Shown: positions 1-10,554 of the stretch, in pieces
How positions within the stretch are numbered: the stretch's first letter is position 1
How the letters are laid out: each line of letters begins with the position of its first letter
Source: Fulvia fulva
Taxonomy: Eukaryota > Ascomycota > Dothideomycetes > Mycosphaerellales > Mycosphaerellaceae
DNA length: 64,000 bases
Assembly: GCF_020509005.1 (NCBI RefSeq)
Contig: NC_063013.1
Span: 2,480,001 to 2,544,000 of the forward strand
Direction of reading: 5' to 3'
Notes under the pieces: model-generated
What the model was told of the DNA's origin: nothing
What the model saw: only the letters and a program-made list of their open reading frames with translations
Databases searched by the model: none
Translations under genes and position numbers: made by a program

Positions 1-365
1 CAGACAAAGCGACACCACTGCCATCCTCGCCCGCCGATGGAGCCCTTCCACCTCTTCCTGGCTCGCGACCGCCATCTCGCACTCGCAAGATCATCCGTAA
101 GGGTAGCCGGACTTCGTTGTCTGAGATGGACTATGGTATCTCTTTGGCTGGCCTCGGACCTCCTGCACCACCGCCACAGGCACCATTACCAGAAATACCG
201 TCGGGTAGTCGTCCGGCGAGCCGACAGACCAGCTCTCGCTTGTCTATGGTCAGGTCTGGCACTCCAATCGGGGTGGCAATTGGCGACTCTCATGATGAAA
301 GAATGGTCCGCTCTCCGAGTCCCGCAGTCATGGGTCTTGGCATTCAGGTTGGCGGCGCCGACTGA
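1..365 (+). CDS. 3' end of an unidentified gene, Pro/Ser/Arg-rich C-terminal tail
   Basis: A reading frame is open from the left edge of the window (codons in phase with base 3) to a TGA at 363-365, giving about 120 residues of a C-terminus. The visible part is low complexity: proline-rich runs (GPPAPPPQAPLP), many Ser/Arg pairs (SRPASRQTSSRLS) and short basic patches (RKIIRKGSR), with no recognisable domain. Such tails are usually disordered regions at the end of larger fungal proteins and can be phosphorylated, but that is inference. The base composition is balanced and shows no RIP, unlike the repeat block. It converges on the next gene, whose stop lies about 450 bases downstream. The product cannot be named because the conserved part lies outside the window. 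Confidence 0.6.
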   Translation, partial: DKATPLPSSPADGALPPLPGSRPPSRTRKIIRKGSRTSLSEMDYGISLAGLGPPAPPPQAPLPEIPSGSRPASRQTSSRLSMVRSGTPIGVAIGDSHDERMVRSPSPAVMGLGIQVGGAD

Positions 366-818
366 TCACTCCCTTTGCGATATTCTCATATCTATCTGGA
401 CTATCTATCCGGTCATGTGTTATGTGTACTCGATAAGTCTCCTATGTTGGTAGGAAGACTGGATTGACGCGATTTATGCCTGGAATGATACCCCAAGGAT
501 CGGCATGGCGTTATTGATAGCTTAATAGTAGTATCTATGGAGTATGTATCTGCTATGTAATGACACTGGTCTGCATGAAATGCTTTTATCATTTCCCAGA
601 TGCCCTTGATGTGATGCGTACCGGATCGAGCGTGTCACATACATACATGTGTCTCGTTGAGACTTTACATCGACTGAGAAATGATGTCGCTGGTCGTACT
701 TTCATTCACAAGTCTTAATATGCATACACCAGAATCTCCTCCACAGACCATTTGCGCATAAACGCCTTCGCTAATACCGCACGACTGAACAATCTAAACC
801 ACTGAGGTGATCACAGGA
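366..818. other. Intergenic region between convergent genes
   Basis: About 450 bases separate the stop of the plus-strand gene from the stop of the minus-strand TMEM184-like gene. It is AT-richer than the flanking coding DNA and must hold both 3' untranslated regions and polyadenylation signals. I see no further gene, RNA or repeat in it. Confidence 0.6.
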
Positions 819-2926
819 CTACCTATCGCCACCCCAAGCATTCCTTTCGTCCTCAAAGTCGGGACTGGGCACGTCCTTCCTTTGCGCATCGTCAGATCCA
901 TCGTAGGTCCTTTCCTCCCACGGTTGCTCATGACCAGTCTGATCACGACCAGGGGTATCTGATACGGCCATGGGTGGTTCATCTTGGCCGTCACCTTCCG
1001 TGAAAGGGTCTGTGAGTGTGTGGTTCTGATCCTGAATCTTCCTTTCAGGTTCATCAGGATTGAAGCCTTGGCGGACCTCTTCAGCCTCTTGCTCGTTGGG
1101 GTACGTCTTGACAAAGTGCTTCTGCTCGATGCTGTTCCAGCCAGGTCCACCCTCCTTTCTGGCTCGGACACGTTCGACCTCTTCTGCTTGGTGGTCTTCG
1201 ACGACCAGATCCACGAGCTGTGAGCTATGGCTCTTCTTTGAGGCTTGCGAATCGTCGGATTCAGAGCGGACGAGGTTACCCACAACCGGAGCTTTCGACA
1301 GCTTCTCCTTTCCTTTCGATACAATGCCACCTTCAGAACTGCCTTCGCCACTGCCACTAGAGGATGTCTCTGGCCGGTCGTGCTGATGCACATTTTTCTT
1401 GATATCTGCGATTCTGCTCTTCCGTTTTTGCCTCTGATCAGACGTGGGCTGCAGCAGTCTTCTATTTGTTGTCTGTGAGATGGTGTTTGGGTCGGCTAGT
1501 CGATCCTCTCGTGTGGCATAGTGCGTGTTGATGACAGGGTAGTTCCAATCACCAAACTCAAGAGCACGTGCGTTCTGGTAAAGGCGTTCTTCTTCTGTAT
1601 CAAGTTCTGGCTCGTCGGGCTCGTGATTCGTGCCGTAGTCTTTGCTGCGACTTGTCGATCTGTCCTTGCCGCCTCCTGGGCTCATTGTTCTTGCGTTGCT
1701 GAATCGACCAAGAAGTGGTTGTCTATGCTCTGTGGGTGAAGGCACCCAGTACTTTCCTCTGCCATTCCTTTCGTAACGCATGCCCTCCGCCATCCGTGCC
1801 TGCCTACTTGACGAGTCTTCATGCGCCATGACGTTGTCTTCAGCATCGAAATATCTGTACTCGTACTTCTTGCCAGAGAAGGTCTCTTTGCAATCTTCGA
1901 TAAGATCTCGTGGCCCAAACGCATCTCTTAGTGCAAATCTGATCGGCATCCTGGCATCGCTAATAGTCCTGTCCGCATAGTCCTTCCAGCTGAAAGCATA
2001 CCAGTGCCAAATGGCAAAGAAAGGCATCTCGAAGCAGATGAGCGCATCTTGAATAGCCGCTGCCAGATTGTCTGCAGTATATCCTCCTTGCGGCAGACTT
2101 GGGATTAAGCCAATCCAGACCAGTATCGAAAGCAAGAAGCCTTGCCACCACGAGGCAAAGATTATGCCTTTGATGCACAAGAATTTGGGCATCGGCCTGA
2201 ATGGCTGCAGATCGTCGCTCATACAGACCCAGAACAAGGCCAGGTCATATAGAGACCAGCAAATGCTGACGTTGTAGATCAGGCCCGTCCAGAAGTATCC
2301 TGAATTGACTGCAATGATTCCCTCCCTGAACGTCCCTGTGGCTTTGCACGCTATCGTCACGATTGCCAGAACTGGCTTGATCCATGCATATTGCAATATT
2401 CCTCTCTTGATCTGTAAGAATGTGTGCGGGTCGCTTATGTCCACTTTCCCAAACAAGTGGTTCACCGGCCATAGGTGGTTGACCGGTGCTCGCCCATGCA
2501 TCATGATGATCAAAGATCGCTCGCCACCTAGGAAGTTGACGAGGATCTGAAAGAAGGTGTAGATAGTGAAGGCTTCGTAGACATCGCGGAGAGGATCGAT
2601 CCAGAAGGCGACACGGAGCGAGGTGAGGGATGCCCAGGAGGCGGCGGAGAAGATGGGAACCAGAATGACGATGCGGATGACATGTCGTTGGAGCAGCGGT
2701 TTGCGGTAGTTTTTGGCTTGGAGGAAGATCGATCTGGGGGAGTTAGTATGCTATATGCAAGTTCGAAACAAGATATGGTATACCCAAAGGTGAGGATGAT
2801 GGCGCTGAGTGCAAAGACTCCAGTCACGATCAGCACCACCCTACCAAAGCCTTGTCCTGTGCCTCCGCTCTGATCCTGCTGGCCGTCTGCCATCATGGCA
2901 GTGGCCATGTGTTGCCAGGCAGCCAT
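819..2926 (-). CDS. TMEM184/Hfl1-like organic solute transporter family membrane protein (DUF300)
   Basis: Two exons, complement of 2784-2926 and 819-2733, give 685 residues. The N-terminal ~300 residues hold about seven hydrophobic spans: one in exon 1 (residues ~25-47), then RIVILVPIFSAASW, a stretch around YEAFTIYTFFQILVNF, and four more ending in CFEMPFFAIWHWYAFSW. The R-x4-RIVILVPIFS and C-FEM-x-FF-AIWHWYAF patterns are hallmarks of the TMEM184 / Solute_trans_a (DUF300) family, which includes vacuolar-membrane Hfl1 of yeasts, an Atg8-binding protein, and plant LAZ1. The remaining ~380 residues are a hydrophilic, acidic, Ser/Arg-rich tail typical of filamentous fungal members. The start ATG at 2924-2926 sits in a good context (GCCGCCATGG). 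Location in the vacuolar membrane is inferred from the family. No RIP and no breaks are seen. Confidence 0.87.
2734..2783 (-). other. Spliceosomal intron of the TMEM184-like gene
   Basis: A 50-base intron: the donor GTATAC starts at 2783, a perfect TACTAAC branch site lies near the 3' end, and the acceptor CAG ends at 2734. Removing it joins a GG to A and restores a glycine codon. The first membrane span in exon 1 then runs in frame into FLQAKNYRKPLLQRH of exon 2. Reading through the intron breaks the frame. Confidence 0.88.
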
Positions 2927-4635
2927 GGCGGCTGCCGGTGTTGTGAAGTTTCGGTTGGAGCTCGAAGGGTTATCGCATTGCTGAAACGCGTTGATATGGA
3001 CCGAGCTTCGCTTGCCGAGGACCAGGCGATCGGTGCTGTGCTCTCGACGTGAAAGAAGGCTGCACCGATACAGACAGGACTTTGTTGTATTGATCTTCGT
3101 CTACTTCGTCTCCAATCTACTATTAAGGGTCTGGGGTGCCACTAACACGCGCGTGATGCATGCGCGGGAGGATCGTCATCACGCAGGAGCTCGAGCTCTC
3201 CGCCAAGCATCTTCAAGTTCCACGCGACTGCATGGATGTTTCTCTACAAACACACCCCAGCATTCGCCACAAGTTTGTGCTCATCACCAGATGAAGTGTA
3301 GATACGATCTTACCCGCGGGCTGCGTTGATGTGCACAATGCCGCCGCCCACGCACACGATGCAAGACTACGAGCTGGAACCGACACGACGCGTTGGGTCA
3401 AAGGGTAGTCGGCACACAGTACAATGACGAAGCACTGGTGGAGCAACGTTGAAGGATCACCGAAAGAGCGAGATGCCACGTTCCATGACCCGTGGCATGA
3501 CATACTCGAGCACCACATGGCAGTGTCTCAGACGATGGTGGACCGCGTGAGATATGCGCTGCACGACGCGCTCCTACACACCATAGTCTCTGACACTGCT
3601 CGATGCTTTGCACCCTGCAGAAACCTACCATGACCTGAGGCGCGGTAACAAGGTCAACATCTTCTGAACCCTTTGGAGTGTTTTAACACTGATATACAGC
3701 AGGCCACATCAGCTACGGCTTTGATGAAGAGATGGAGAACACGGTGTCGCACTCTAGGTGGAAATCGTAGGAGGTGCAACATGTGAGCCTGCGCGCCCGC
3801 ACGCCCGTTGTGGTGAGAACGTCCAGCACGAATGCAGCCATACACAAGTGTTCCGGACCGGTGACTGAGGCCATCCCGATGCTGCCTAGCATGCGCAAGA
3901 AACGATTGATGTTCCTGCTGATGCCGACAGTACAAGCCACGCAGTAGAACGTGTCTCTCCGTGTATCTCACGTTCACCAAGCGATGCACGAGCGTAGCGC
4001 AGTATGCTTCTGGTGCTGGTACAATGGGAGTGGTGCTGCTGAGAAGCACGACGTGGCATGAGGTGGTCAGGGGCGGAGGTCAGTGGCATGCCATGCTAAC
4101 TCCCATATTGCAGCATGACGACACTCCCTGCTACGTGCATCGTGTTCAGTGTATTTCTCGACTGTGTTGCGCCCGATGTGCTGTGGAAGGAGGTGACGTT
4201 CGCAGCCGCTCGACCCCATGTCAAGTTCTGGCGCGCAGAATGCCATAGCCACAGCACAACAGGGACAACTGGCCATCGACATTGTGGACTCAATTGTTGC
4301 CGCCCTCGTCGATAGATGCGCCTAGACACCGGTCTATTGGCGTTCTCACAATCAGACCAGAAAGGCGTGCCGGTGCACACATCGTGCTTCTTTGCAGGAC
4401 ATCTCGGATGCAACACCTGATCCTCGCAGCGGTCCATCCTTGGAATACGGTTTTTGATAAACTTATCTCCTGCTGAAGGCGGTGTGACTGGCCATCTTCC
4501 ACCTTCAAGATCGCAGTGTGAACTTTCGAAATCTCCAGGGCCTTTGCCAAATGTCTCGTCTGATCTAGACCCATGCTCATCAAGCTTTCCGATGTCTCTT
4601 TCTCCTGCCCGCTAGACTCCGAAGAGTGTTACAAT
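2927..4635. other. Intergenic region upstream of the TMEM184-like gene
   Basis: This 1.7 kb stretch has normal composition without RIP. It contains several short overlapping frames on both strands. None shows a conserved motif, intron pattern or codon periodicity I can defend, and strong frames on opposite strands overlap one another. It should contain the promoter of the minus-strand gene next to 2926. I see no tRNA, repeat or recognisable protein in it. Confidence 0.5.
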
Positions 4636-5098
4636 CTTTGGTGTGTTTGAGCAAGCTAAGAGTTTGCTCAAAGGATTCCGAAGACTCCTGGCGTCCTGAG
4701 ATATGCCTCTGGGAAACAACCTCAGTCAGATAAATCACACTCCTCATACCAATAAGTAACAGTACACCCCTTGAAAGCTTACCACCTCAACGGACCCTAG
4801 TCGAAATCATTCTGCAATGGAAGTCCTCGGAGTCTGTACCGGGATCGGCTGGCCCGCCGGAGAGAAGTGCGTCGGACCAGCAATTCGGCACTACGCTGTC
4901 AGGTCAACTTTTGCACCGCACTCGAGTGAGCTATATATAAGACTGTGGCTGGCTAAACCACATCAGTTGGGTGGTTGGCGCAATGGTAGCGCGTTGTACG
5001 TGTCTCTACCTCCCCCAGACCTTCTAGTAGATACTAATATTGTCTAGGGTTTTCGGAATCCTTTGAGCAAACTCAGAGCTTGCTGAAACACACCAAAG
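4636..5098. repeat. Pair of 50-bp inverted repeats separated by 363 bp
   Basis: Bases 4636-4685 match the reverse complement of 5049-5098 at about 46 of 50 positions (both read CTTTGGTGTGTTT...AAGGATTCCGAA). Each arm also contains a small internal palindrome (TGAGCAA...TTGCTCA). The arms could be terminal repeats of a small non-autonomous element, but I find no clear target-site duplication outside them. The right arm falls inside the broken tRNA-like sequence. No coding sequence is evident between the arms. Confidence 0.65.
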
Positions 5099-5113
5099 GT
5101 TGAGGGTTCGAGT
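4969..5113 (+). pseudogene. Interrupted tRNA-like sequence, truncated in the T-loop
   Basis: Bases 4969-4994 read like the 5' half of a tRNA: a GGGTGGT acceptor strand, then a TGGCGCAATGG A-box (4976-4986) forming a GCGC/GCGC D-stem. At 5102-5113, GAGGG followed by TTCGAGT looks like a T-stem and loop (B-box). The expected 3' strand (CCCTC followed by ACCACCC) is missing, and a different sequence starts at 5114. The ~100 bases between the halves begin GTACGT, contain ATACTAAT and TAG, and include one arm of the inverted repeat, so this is either a long intron or an insertion. No anticodon arm can be assigned. The tRNA was probably destroyed by the repeat block that begins here. Confidence 0.38.
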
Positions 5114-5325
5114 GAGTTAAGACGGGCCGATATCGTCGAAATCGGTTTTAACATCCTCGAAGGCCCCTTGCTGCTCGCTTAACGGTCGGGTATAACCCAT
5201 CTGGAAGACGTCGTGAAGACGTCGTGAAGACGTCGTGAAGACGTCGTGAATACGTCAGTATAATTTTTTGGAAACATCTTCATACATATTCTATAAATAT
5301 ATAGTATAAACTATAGATCGGTATA
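5114..5325. other. Boundary segment between host DNA and the transposon block
   Basis: About 210 bases of unassigned sequence lie between the broken tRNA-like sequence and the first pogo terminal repeat. The left half still has CA and TG dinucleotides. The right half becomes very AT-rich (TATTCTATAAATATATAG). It contains the 11-bp tandem repeat described separately. I see no coding potential. Confidence 0.5.
5204..5258. repeat. 11-bp tandem repeat (GAAGACGTCGT)x4
   Basis: Four perfect copies of GAAGACGTCGT (5204-5247) are followed by a degenerate fifth copy. Each unit contains the palindrome GACGTC. The array lies in the boundary segment at the edge of the transposon block. Confidence 0.85.
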
Positions 5326-6030
5326 ACGTGCTTCACCACCGGGCGGGCCATACCACCGAGCGGGCCACTATTGCCAAAAACTGTACCACTTCCACTTTAA
5401 TTACGACAGTATCTTAACACGATAACATCCTACAGAATTGTTACTAGGAGGATAATTCCTCTTTAGATTTTTCACTATCTAGTAAGTCTACTTGATAGGT
5501 ACGTACGTTATGCCCCGACTCGCTACATCGTTTATAACGTCGTAGCCTTAGTACTAGCCGAACACTATCTAGCGACTCCCTACTCACTTCTTACCTCCTG
5601 GTATCCTCTAGAGGTATTAATTACGACGCCTTATCGAAGGTTAGAGACCCTCTAGACTGAATATACTTACGCTTTCGTGCTTTTTGCTATATAAGGGCCT
5701 CGTTAGACTTACGTAGCTTACTAATCTCGCTTCGTATAAGAGCTATCTAATACGCTATCTCTCTACTCTCTTCTATAAGCTGATATACCCCTTCCTATAA
5801 CGAGTTTAGCGATGAACCTACCCGGGCACGCATTTTGTTCGTTACTAGTGTCGATTAAGAGTCGAATTCTTTTATAGTTCGTAGTGTCTTCGACTTCTAA
5901 GGGGTAGAGTCCGGAGCTAGAGGGGTTAGCGTACGTAGCTTGATATTAAGCTTGTCTATTACTACCTATAGATTAAATAGAACCAAACTAGCGCCTCTGA
6001 AGCTTGATAGGATGTCCTCCTATCTAAATA
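5326..6030 (-). mobile_element. Pogo/Fot1-like DNA transposon fragment P1
   Basis: Starts with the family's terminal inverted repeat (ACGTGCTTCACCACCGGGCG, with a second CGAGCGGGCC unit) next to a TA at 5324-5325. It then follows the complete copies at 25635 and 56057 for ~700 bases, covering the 3' end of the transposase, which is coded on the minus strand. It ends abruptly at TATCTAAATATAG, where LINE A begins. The rest of the transposon is not found on the other side of LINE A, so one end has been lost. P1 keeps more CA/TG than the other copies and is less mutated by RIP. Confidence 0.8.
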
Positions 6031-9000
6031 TAGATAGATAGATTTGTCATTCCCCTATTCTAGGACCCTATCCGGCCTATACAGGTATATATCTATTGTT
6101 ATGTACAAAGGGAAACCCGAATAGGTGAAAACCCTTCCCGCCCCCGACTACTCCTTGTCTAGATTAGCTTTCCCTCTGAACGTACGTAGTCTATATCACT
6201 ACCCCGTTAGCCCCCGCTCCTAGCCGGTCTCGTCGCGCTGCGTCGTGTCCTCTCTTCCTACACTGCCCCTACTAGGCGGTACTGTTCTAGCCAGCCCTTC
6301 TCTAGTATCTAGTTCGTAATGCGCCGTAGGTCTTCAGCGTTGTTAAGAAGTGCCCTAATCGTCCGGTTCCTCGCCTTTGCCATCCACTCCCCCCTTCCTA
6401 GCGACCACCTCGGACAGACGAGGAGTGCGTGCCGTACGTTCTGGGAGCGATAGCCGTAGGGGCAGCTAGTATTCGTGTATCCTAGAACCTTCCTCTATGA
6501 TAGGTACCCCTGGAGGCCGATGTGTTCGCTTCGCAGTTGGGTTGCTATGCTACTCTATGCCCTCGTAAGGCGGTAGTGGATGAGCTTCGGGGGGTGCTTG
6601 ACCGCGGATTTTGTAGCTGACTATTCCTTAGGTTGTCCCGCTGGCTAAGGGCGTCCACTATGCCCTACAACCTGGTTGTTCTACCTCTCTTTCTATAGTT
6701 GCTCTACAAACGATTTCTTACCTTCCTATTGTGTTGCTAGCTGTTCGTCCCTTGCCCGGTAGTTCGGCTCGTTTCCGGGTCGAATGCCCTTGTGCGCTAG
6801 TACTGATTCGCGGGCCCTTACGACTACACTGGCGATGACCTTCTGTACTGGGTACTGTGCCGACTTGCCTAAGTAGGAGGTCCGTAGTCCCTAGATATAT
6901 AGGTCGATCGGCGGTATAGCGGTCTCGTGCTTAAGCATCCTCGTTAGTGTCGACTTATATACCCCGGTGACCTTCCTTAGGCATTGGTTTTGGATCTTCG
7001 CTAGCGGCGCGACGAGTCCCTTCGATAGGCAGGCCCTCTCGCCTAAGGACCACACTTAGCTGCTATAGGTAAGGACTGGCCGTACAATAGCCGTATATAG
7101 AAGTCGTGACTGCCGGAAGTCCGCCCCCTATATAGACGCAGTGAGCCTCTAGCATGATGCTATATTCTGTTCAGCTTTCCGTAATATTGCCTGTACGTGC
7201 TTCCTCCACCGTAGCGCCGGGTCCACCTATAGTCCGAGGATCCTGAGCTGATTTGCCGGGTTAGTCGTGTGCCCCTGTATCTGGATAGAAGCTTGCATAT
7301 TGTGGAACCGTGGCCGGCGCGTAAAGTGTATCAGATTGTACTTTTCTAGGGCAAACCGAGCCCCGTGCCTCCTAGCCCAGTCCTCGTAGATCTTGTGCTT
7401 CTCTTCTAGTAGCCTACAGTTCTCCTCAGTCGAGGAAGACTACGCTAGGATGTTTGTGTCGTCTACGAAGCCGCTCGCAGCGGTGTTCTAGGATTCTAGG
7501 GCTGGGAGCAGCGTCGCTATAAAGAAGAGGAACAGAATAGGTGCTAGCGTTGAGCCTTACGGGATTCCAGTGTGGACTACTTGAAATGGGCTTCTATACT
7601 GGCCGACTAGGATCGACGTACTGCGGTTTTGGAGGTAGGACCGTACGAAGTTGACAAGCCACTTAGGGAGTCCTTTCGACCTTAGGATATAGAGAAGCCG
7701 CGGGTGTGATACGTAGTCGAAGGCTCCCGATATGTCTAGGCTAAGTAAGGAAGCTACCTTGTCCCTATTCTTATACCAGATGGCCTTTACCTGAGAGGTG
7801 ATAAGTTCTATCGCGGATAGCGTCGATCGCTGTGGGCGCGCACCTATCTAGGTGTCCGGGAGTAGGGAGTGTTCCTCTGCCGCCTCGGAGAGTCTCGTTA
7901 CAACCAGCTTCTCAAGCGCCTTCCCAAGAGTGTTAAGGAGCGCAATTGGGCGGTACGACTTCACCTGCGTACAGTCTTCCTTCTACGGCTTGCGTAGGAC
8001 TACTGTCGTCGATTGTTTAAAAGCTATCGGGTGGTATCCGGTCTATAGGCAGGCGTTAAAGATCGCTACAACTGCTAGGGCTAGTTGATCTCTACACTTC
8101 TTTAGTAGCTCGTTTGGGATCCCATCCGGCCCCGGGGCTTTCTTCGCCGGCAACTTCCTTAGCATAGCGGTAACTTCTCCCTCGGACACCTCCTATTGGA
8201 CCGCGATGCTAGGGGCTAGGGGAGTAGAGCTGTTTATGTCGCTTAGATCAGCCTCGACTAGGGGTAGGAAGAACTTGCTAGCCAGTAGACGCGCCTTGGC
8301 CTCGGGGTCGCTAACCGGGCTACTAGGCGATTGTAGCGCTAGGATAGAGAAGGAGGGGCCCTGTGTAGGGTCCTGTCGGGCCCATTTCGCTAGCTTCCAC
8401 ATCCTCTCTAGCTTGCCGGCGATTTCTTCTACTATGGCCCTCCAGCCGACTGCTTTCTCCCTCCGTATTATAGCTTTCTTCTGTTGGCATGCCTCCCTGT
8501 ATACGTTCTAGGCCTCCTCGCTATAGCTGCTCGTCCACACCCGGCGGGCTCTCCTTACTTCTCTTACTACCGTAGTGCACTCCGGCGTCTAGTATGGTTT
8601 GGACCATATCGTTGGTTGGGCAAGCGGAACGTAAAGTGAGGTCGCTTTTCTTATTTCGTCTGTCAACCCCTGGACTGCTTCGTCTATCTCGTCTTTACTG
8701 TTGTATTGCTACTACGCGATCTGGACTAGCCTCTTGGAGTCATCGAGGTACGCCTGGATATTGGCCTAGTGGGCCTTTCCCCAGTTTGGCTTAGGGGTTC
8801 TCGCTAGTGTGCGTTGTATCTGTGTCGCAATAGAGGTCCTGACTGGCATGTGGTCTGACGACGCCTCGAGTTCATGTTCGATCCCACAGTAGGTTACCGT
8901 GTAGTAGTGGCTATCTGAGATCCAGGAGAGGTCGATCGTGCCTTAGAGTCCCCCTCTCTTCCAGGTACCCAGGTCCTTCGGGGTATTGAGGGCAATTGCG

Positions 9001-10242
9001 TTGCTCGCCATCAAGTCGAGTACTTCGTCGGCTATAGGGTGCGGCTGTATAAGGCTTTCCTAGGAAGGGTAGTGTATGTTGAAGTCTCCTACTACGATGT
9101 GGCACCCTTGGCTCTTAAGCGCACTGTCTAGGTGTCTATAGACCCCTAGGTCGCGGCTAGACCTCGAGGCTGGCGGTTGCATATATAGGTTGTGTATCCA
9201 GGTGCTACCCACGTAGAGGGAGGTAATATCGCCCCCGCCTTCTTCGTCTACGTAGTACACTACCTCCCAGTCGGATTCTAGTATGTCCTTGCTGACATAG
9301 AAGTACGTGCGGGGTCTGCCGTCGCCTCGTAGGCATGTCGTGTAGCCTAGTGACTTGTAGGTCGTTAGTCTCTTATAGTGCGGGTTAATCTATAGCTCCT
9401 GGATTGTAAGGACGTGGTGGACGCGCGGGTCCGCCTCGTGTAGGAAATGGTTCTGGACTATATCCTTGCTATAGTTGACGTTATACTGGATGATGCTAAG
9501 CGTGTCGAGGCTAGTCATCGGCATCGACAATCATTTCCTCTGTATCGTCCTGTGTCCTACTGCCCTATGCGTCCTGGTCTACGCCTATCGGCTGTGTACT
9601 AAAGGGGAGCCGGGCCTGGTTAGATTCCCTCGCCGTAGCTAGCAGAGCACGTGGCCTCCCGTACGCCCTAGGCTGCGCATCCTTTACATCGTTCTCGGCC
9701 CTAGGGCGCTTGTGCCCGACCGCCGCTAGTTGGTTCCGGTGTGGGCTAGCCTCACGGTCGCCGTAGAATCTTAGGGCGACGGTTCTGTTTGTGATTGCCT
9801 TGTTTTTCGCTAGTTTCCGCTATGAGCATTCCGCACTATACGATGGGTGGTGCCCCGGACAGTTCGCGCACCGTCTCGTAGTCGATGTACAGTCCCTAGA
9901 CATATGGTCTCCTACACAGTTCGAGTAGGCCTGCTTGTTTGTGTACGTGTAGGTTTGGTGTCTATACTATTAGCATTTGAAGCATTGGAGGACACGAAAG
10001 GATGAGGAGTGCTTTTCTACTGTCTTGAGGCTGTATTGCCAGACCAGGCCTTGATCTATCGCTAGATCCGCCGCTTTCGCGTCTTGTAGCTATACTATTA
10101 GCGCCGAGGCCTTCTTGCCTTCTAGCCATTTCCTATAGAGCCAAGTCGCCTTCTGGATTGGAGAGTTAAGAGTGACCGGGTTGTCCTCTTAGAGAGCGCG
10201 TAGGTGACCCTAGTTAGTTAGGTCAAACTCCTTAGGCATGTC
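6031..10242 (-). mobile_element. LINE copy A (Tad1/I-like non-LTR retrotransposon), 5'-truncated
   Basis: The minus-strand element has its 3' end on the left: a (TAGA)n tail at ~6031-6043, then a short 3' untranslated region, ORF2 and the 3' part of ORF1. Aligned by eye with copy B it stops at 10242 inside ORF1, where Gypsy G2 sequence begins abruptly. The left side is pogo P1 and no target-site duplication is visible, so the right junction is a rearrangement rather than a simple insertion end. RIP is intermediate: many TAG stops, but stretches with intact TG/CA remain. Confidence 0.85.
6099..9518 (-). pseudogene. LINE A ORF2: endonuclease-reverse transcriptase, RIP-degraded
   Basis: The ATG at 9516-9518 and the TAA at 6099-6101 bracket exactly 3420 bases, the same length as in copies B, C and D, so no net indels have accumulated. 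Order from the N-terminus: an apurinic-type endonuclease with VVGDFNIHYPSW near 9055-9095, a reverse transcriptase with the FVDDTNILAWS catalytic box near 7445-7475, and a C-terminal Cys/His knuckle near 6440. In-frame TAG codons replace CAG and TGG throughout, as expected from RIP, so no protein can be made. The intact protein would nick the target, prime reverse transcription on it and copy the LINE RNA. Confidence 0.82.
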
Positions 10243-10554
10243 TTCACGGCTATTATAGGTACTAATAAGTACAAAACTCTTTAAGAACACCTATAGTCCT
10301 CGAAAAATGCGAACGCGGGTTAATTTACGGTAGTTAACCCGCTATAAGCATTAGAAGTCCGGTTTTGAAACAAGTCCGCTTTTCGAGTCTAGTCGGGGAG
10401 ACCTTAGTAAATATATTAGGGGCGGAGTGTTCTAATAATACGGCGCGTCGACATCGATAAGAAGGTATAACGAAGCTAAAACCTAAGCCTATAGACACGA
10501 CTGTCTTCGACTACTTTAAGAATCACCGCGGCCCCGTATTATAATAAAGAGAAA

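Noticed and set aside
794..1980. Open frames overlapping the TMEM184-like gene in other phases
   Set aside because: They are shadows of the long, motif-supported minus-strand gene.
2991..4583. Several 60-130-codon open frames on both strands in the intergenic region
   Set aside because: They overlap each other in different frames and strands, contain no known motif and no convincing intron structure; open frames of this size are expected in GC-balanced DNA.
4817..5047. 76-codon plus-strand frame beside the tRNA-like sequence
   Set aside because: It runs through the A-box region and the apparent intron-like segment and has no recognisable protein features.
6031..6043. Microsatellites (TAGA)n at 6031, 17680, 41908, 42535, 45458 and 62456
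   Set aside because: All sit at LINE 3' ends and are element tails, not independent loci.
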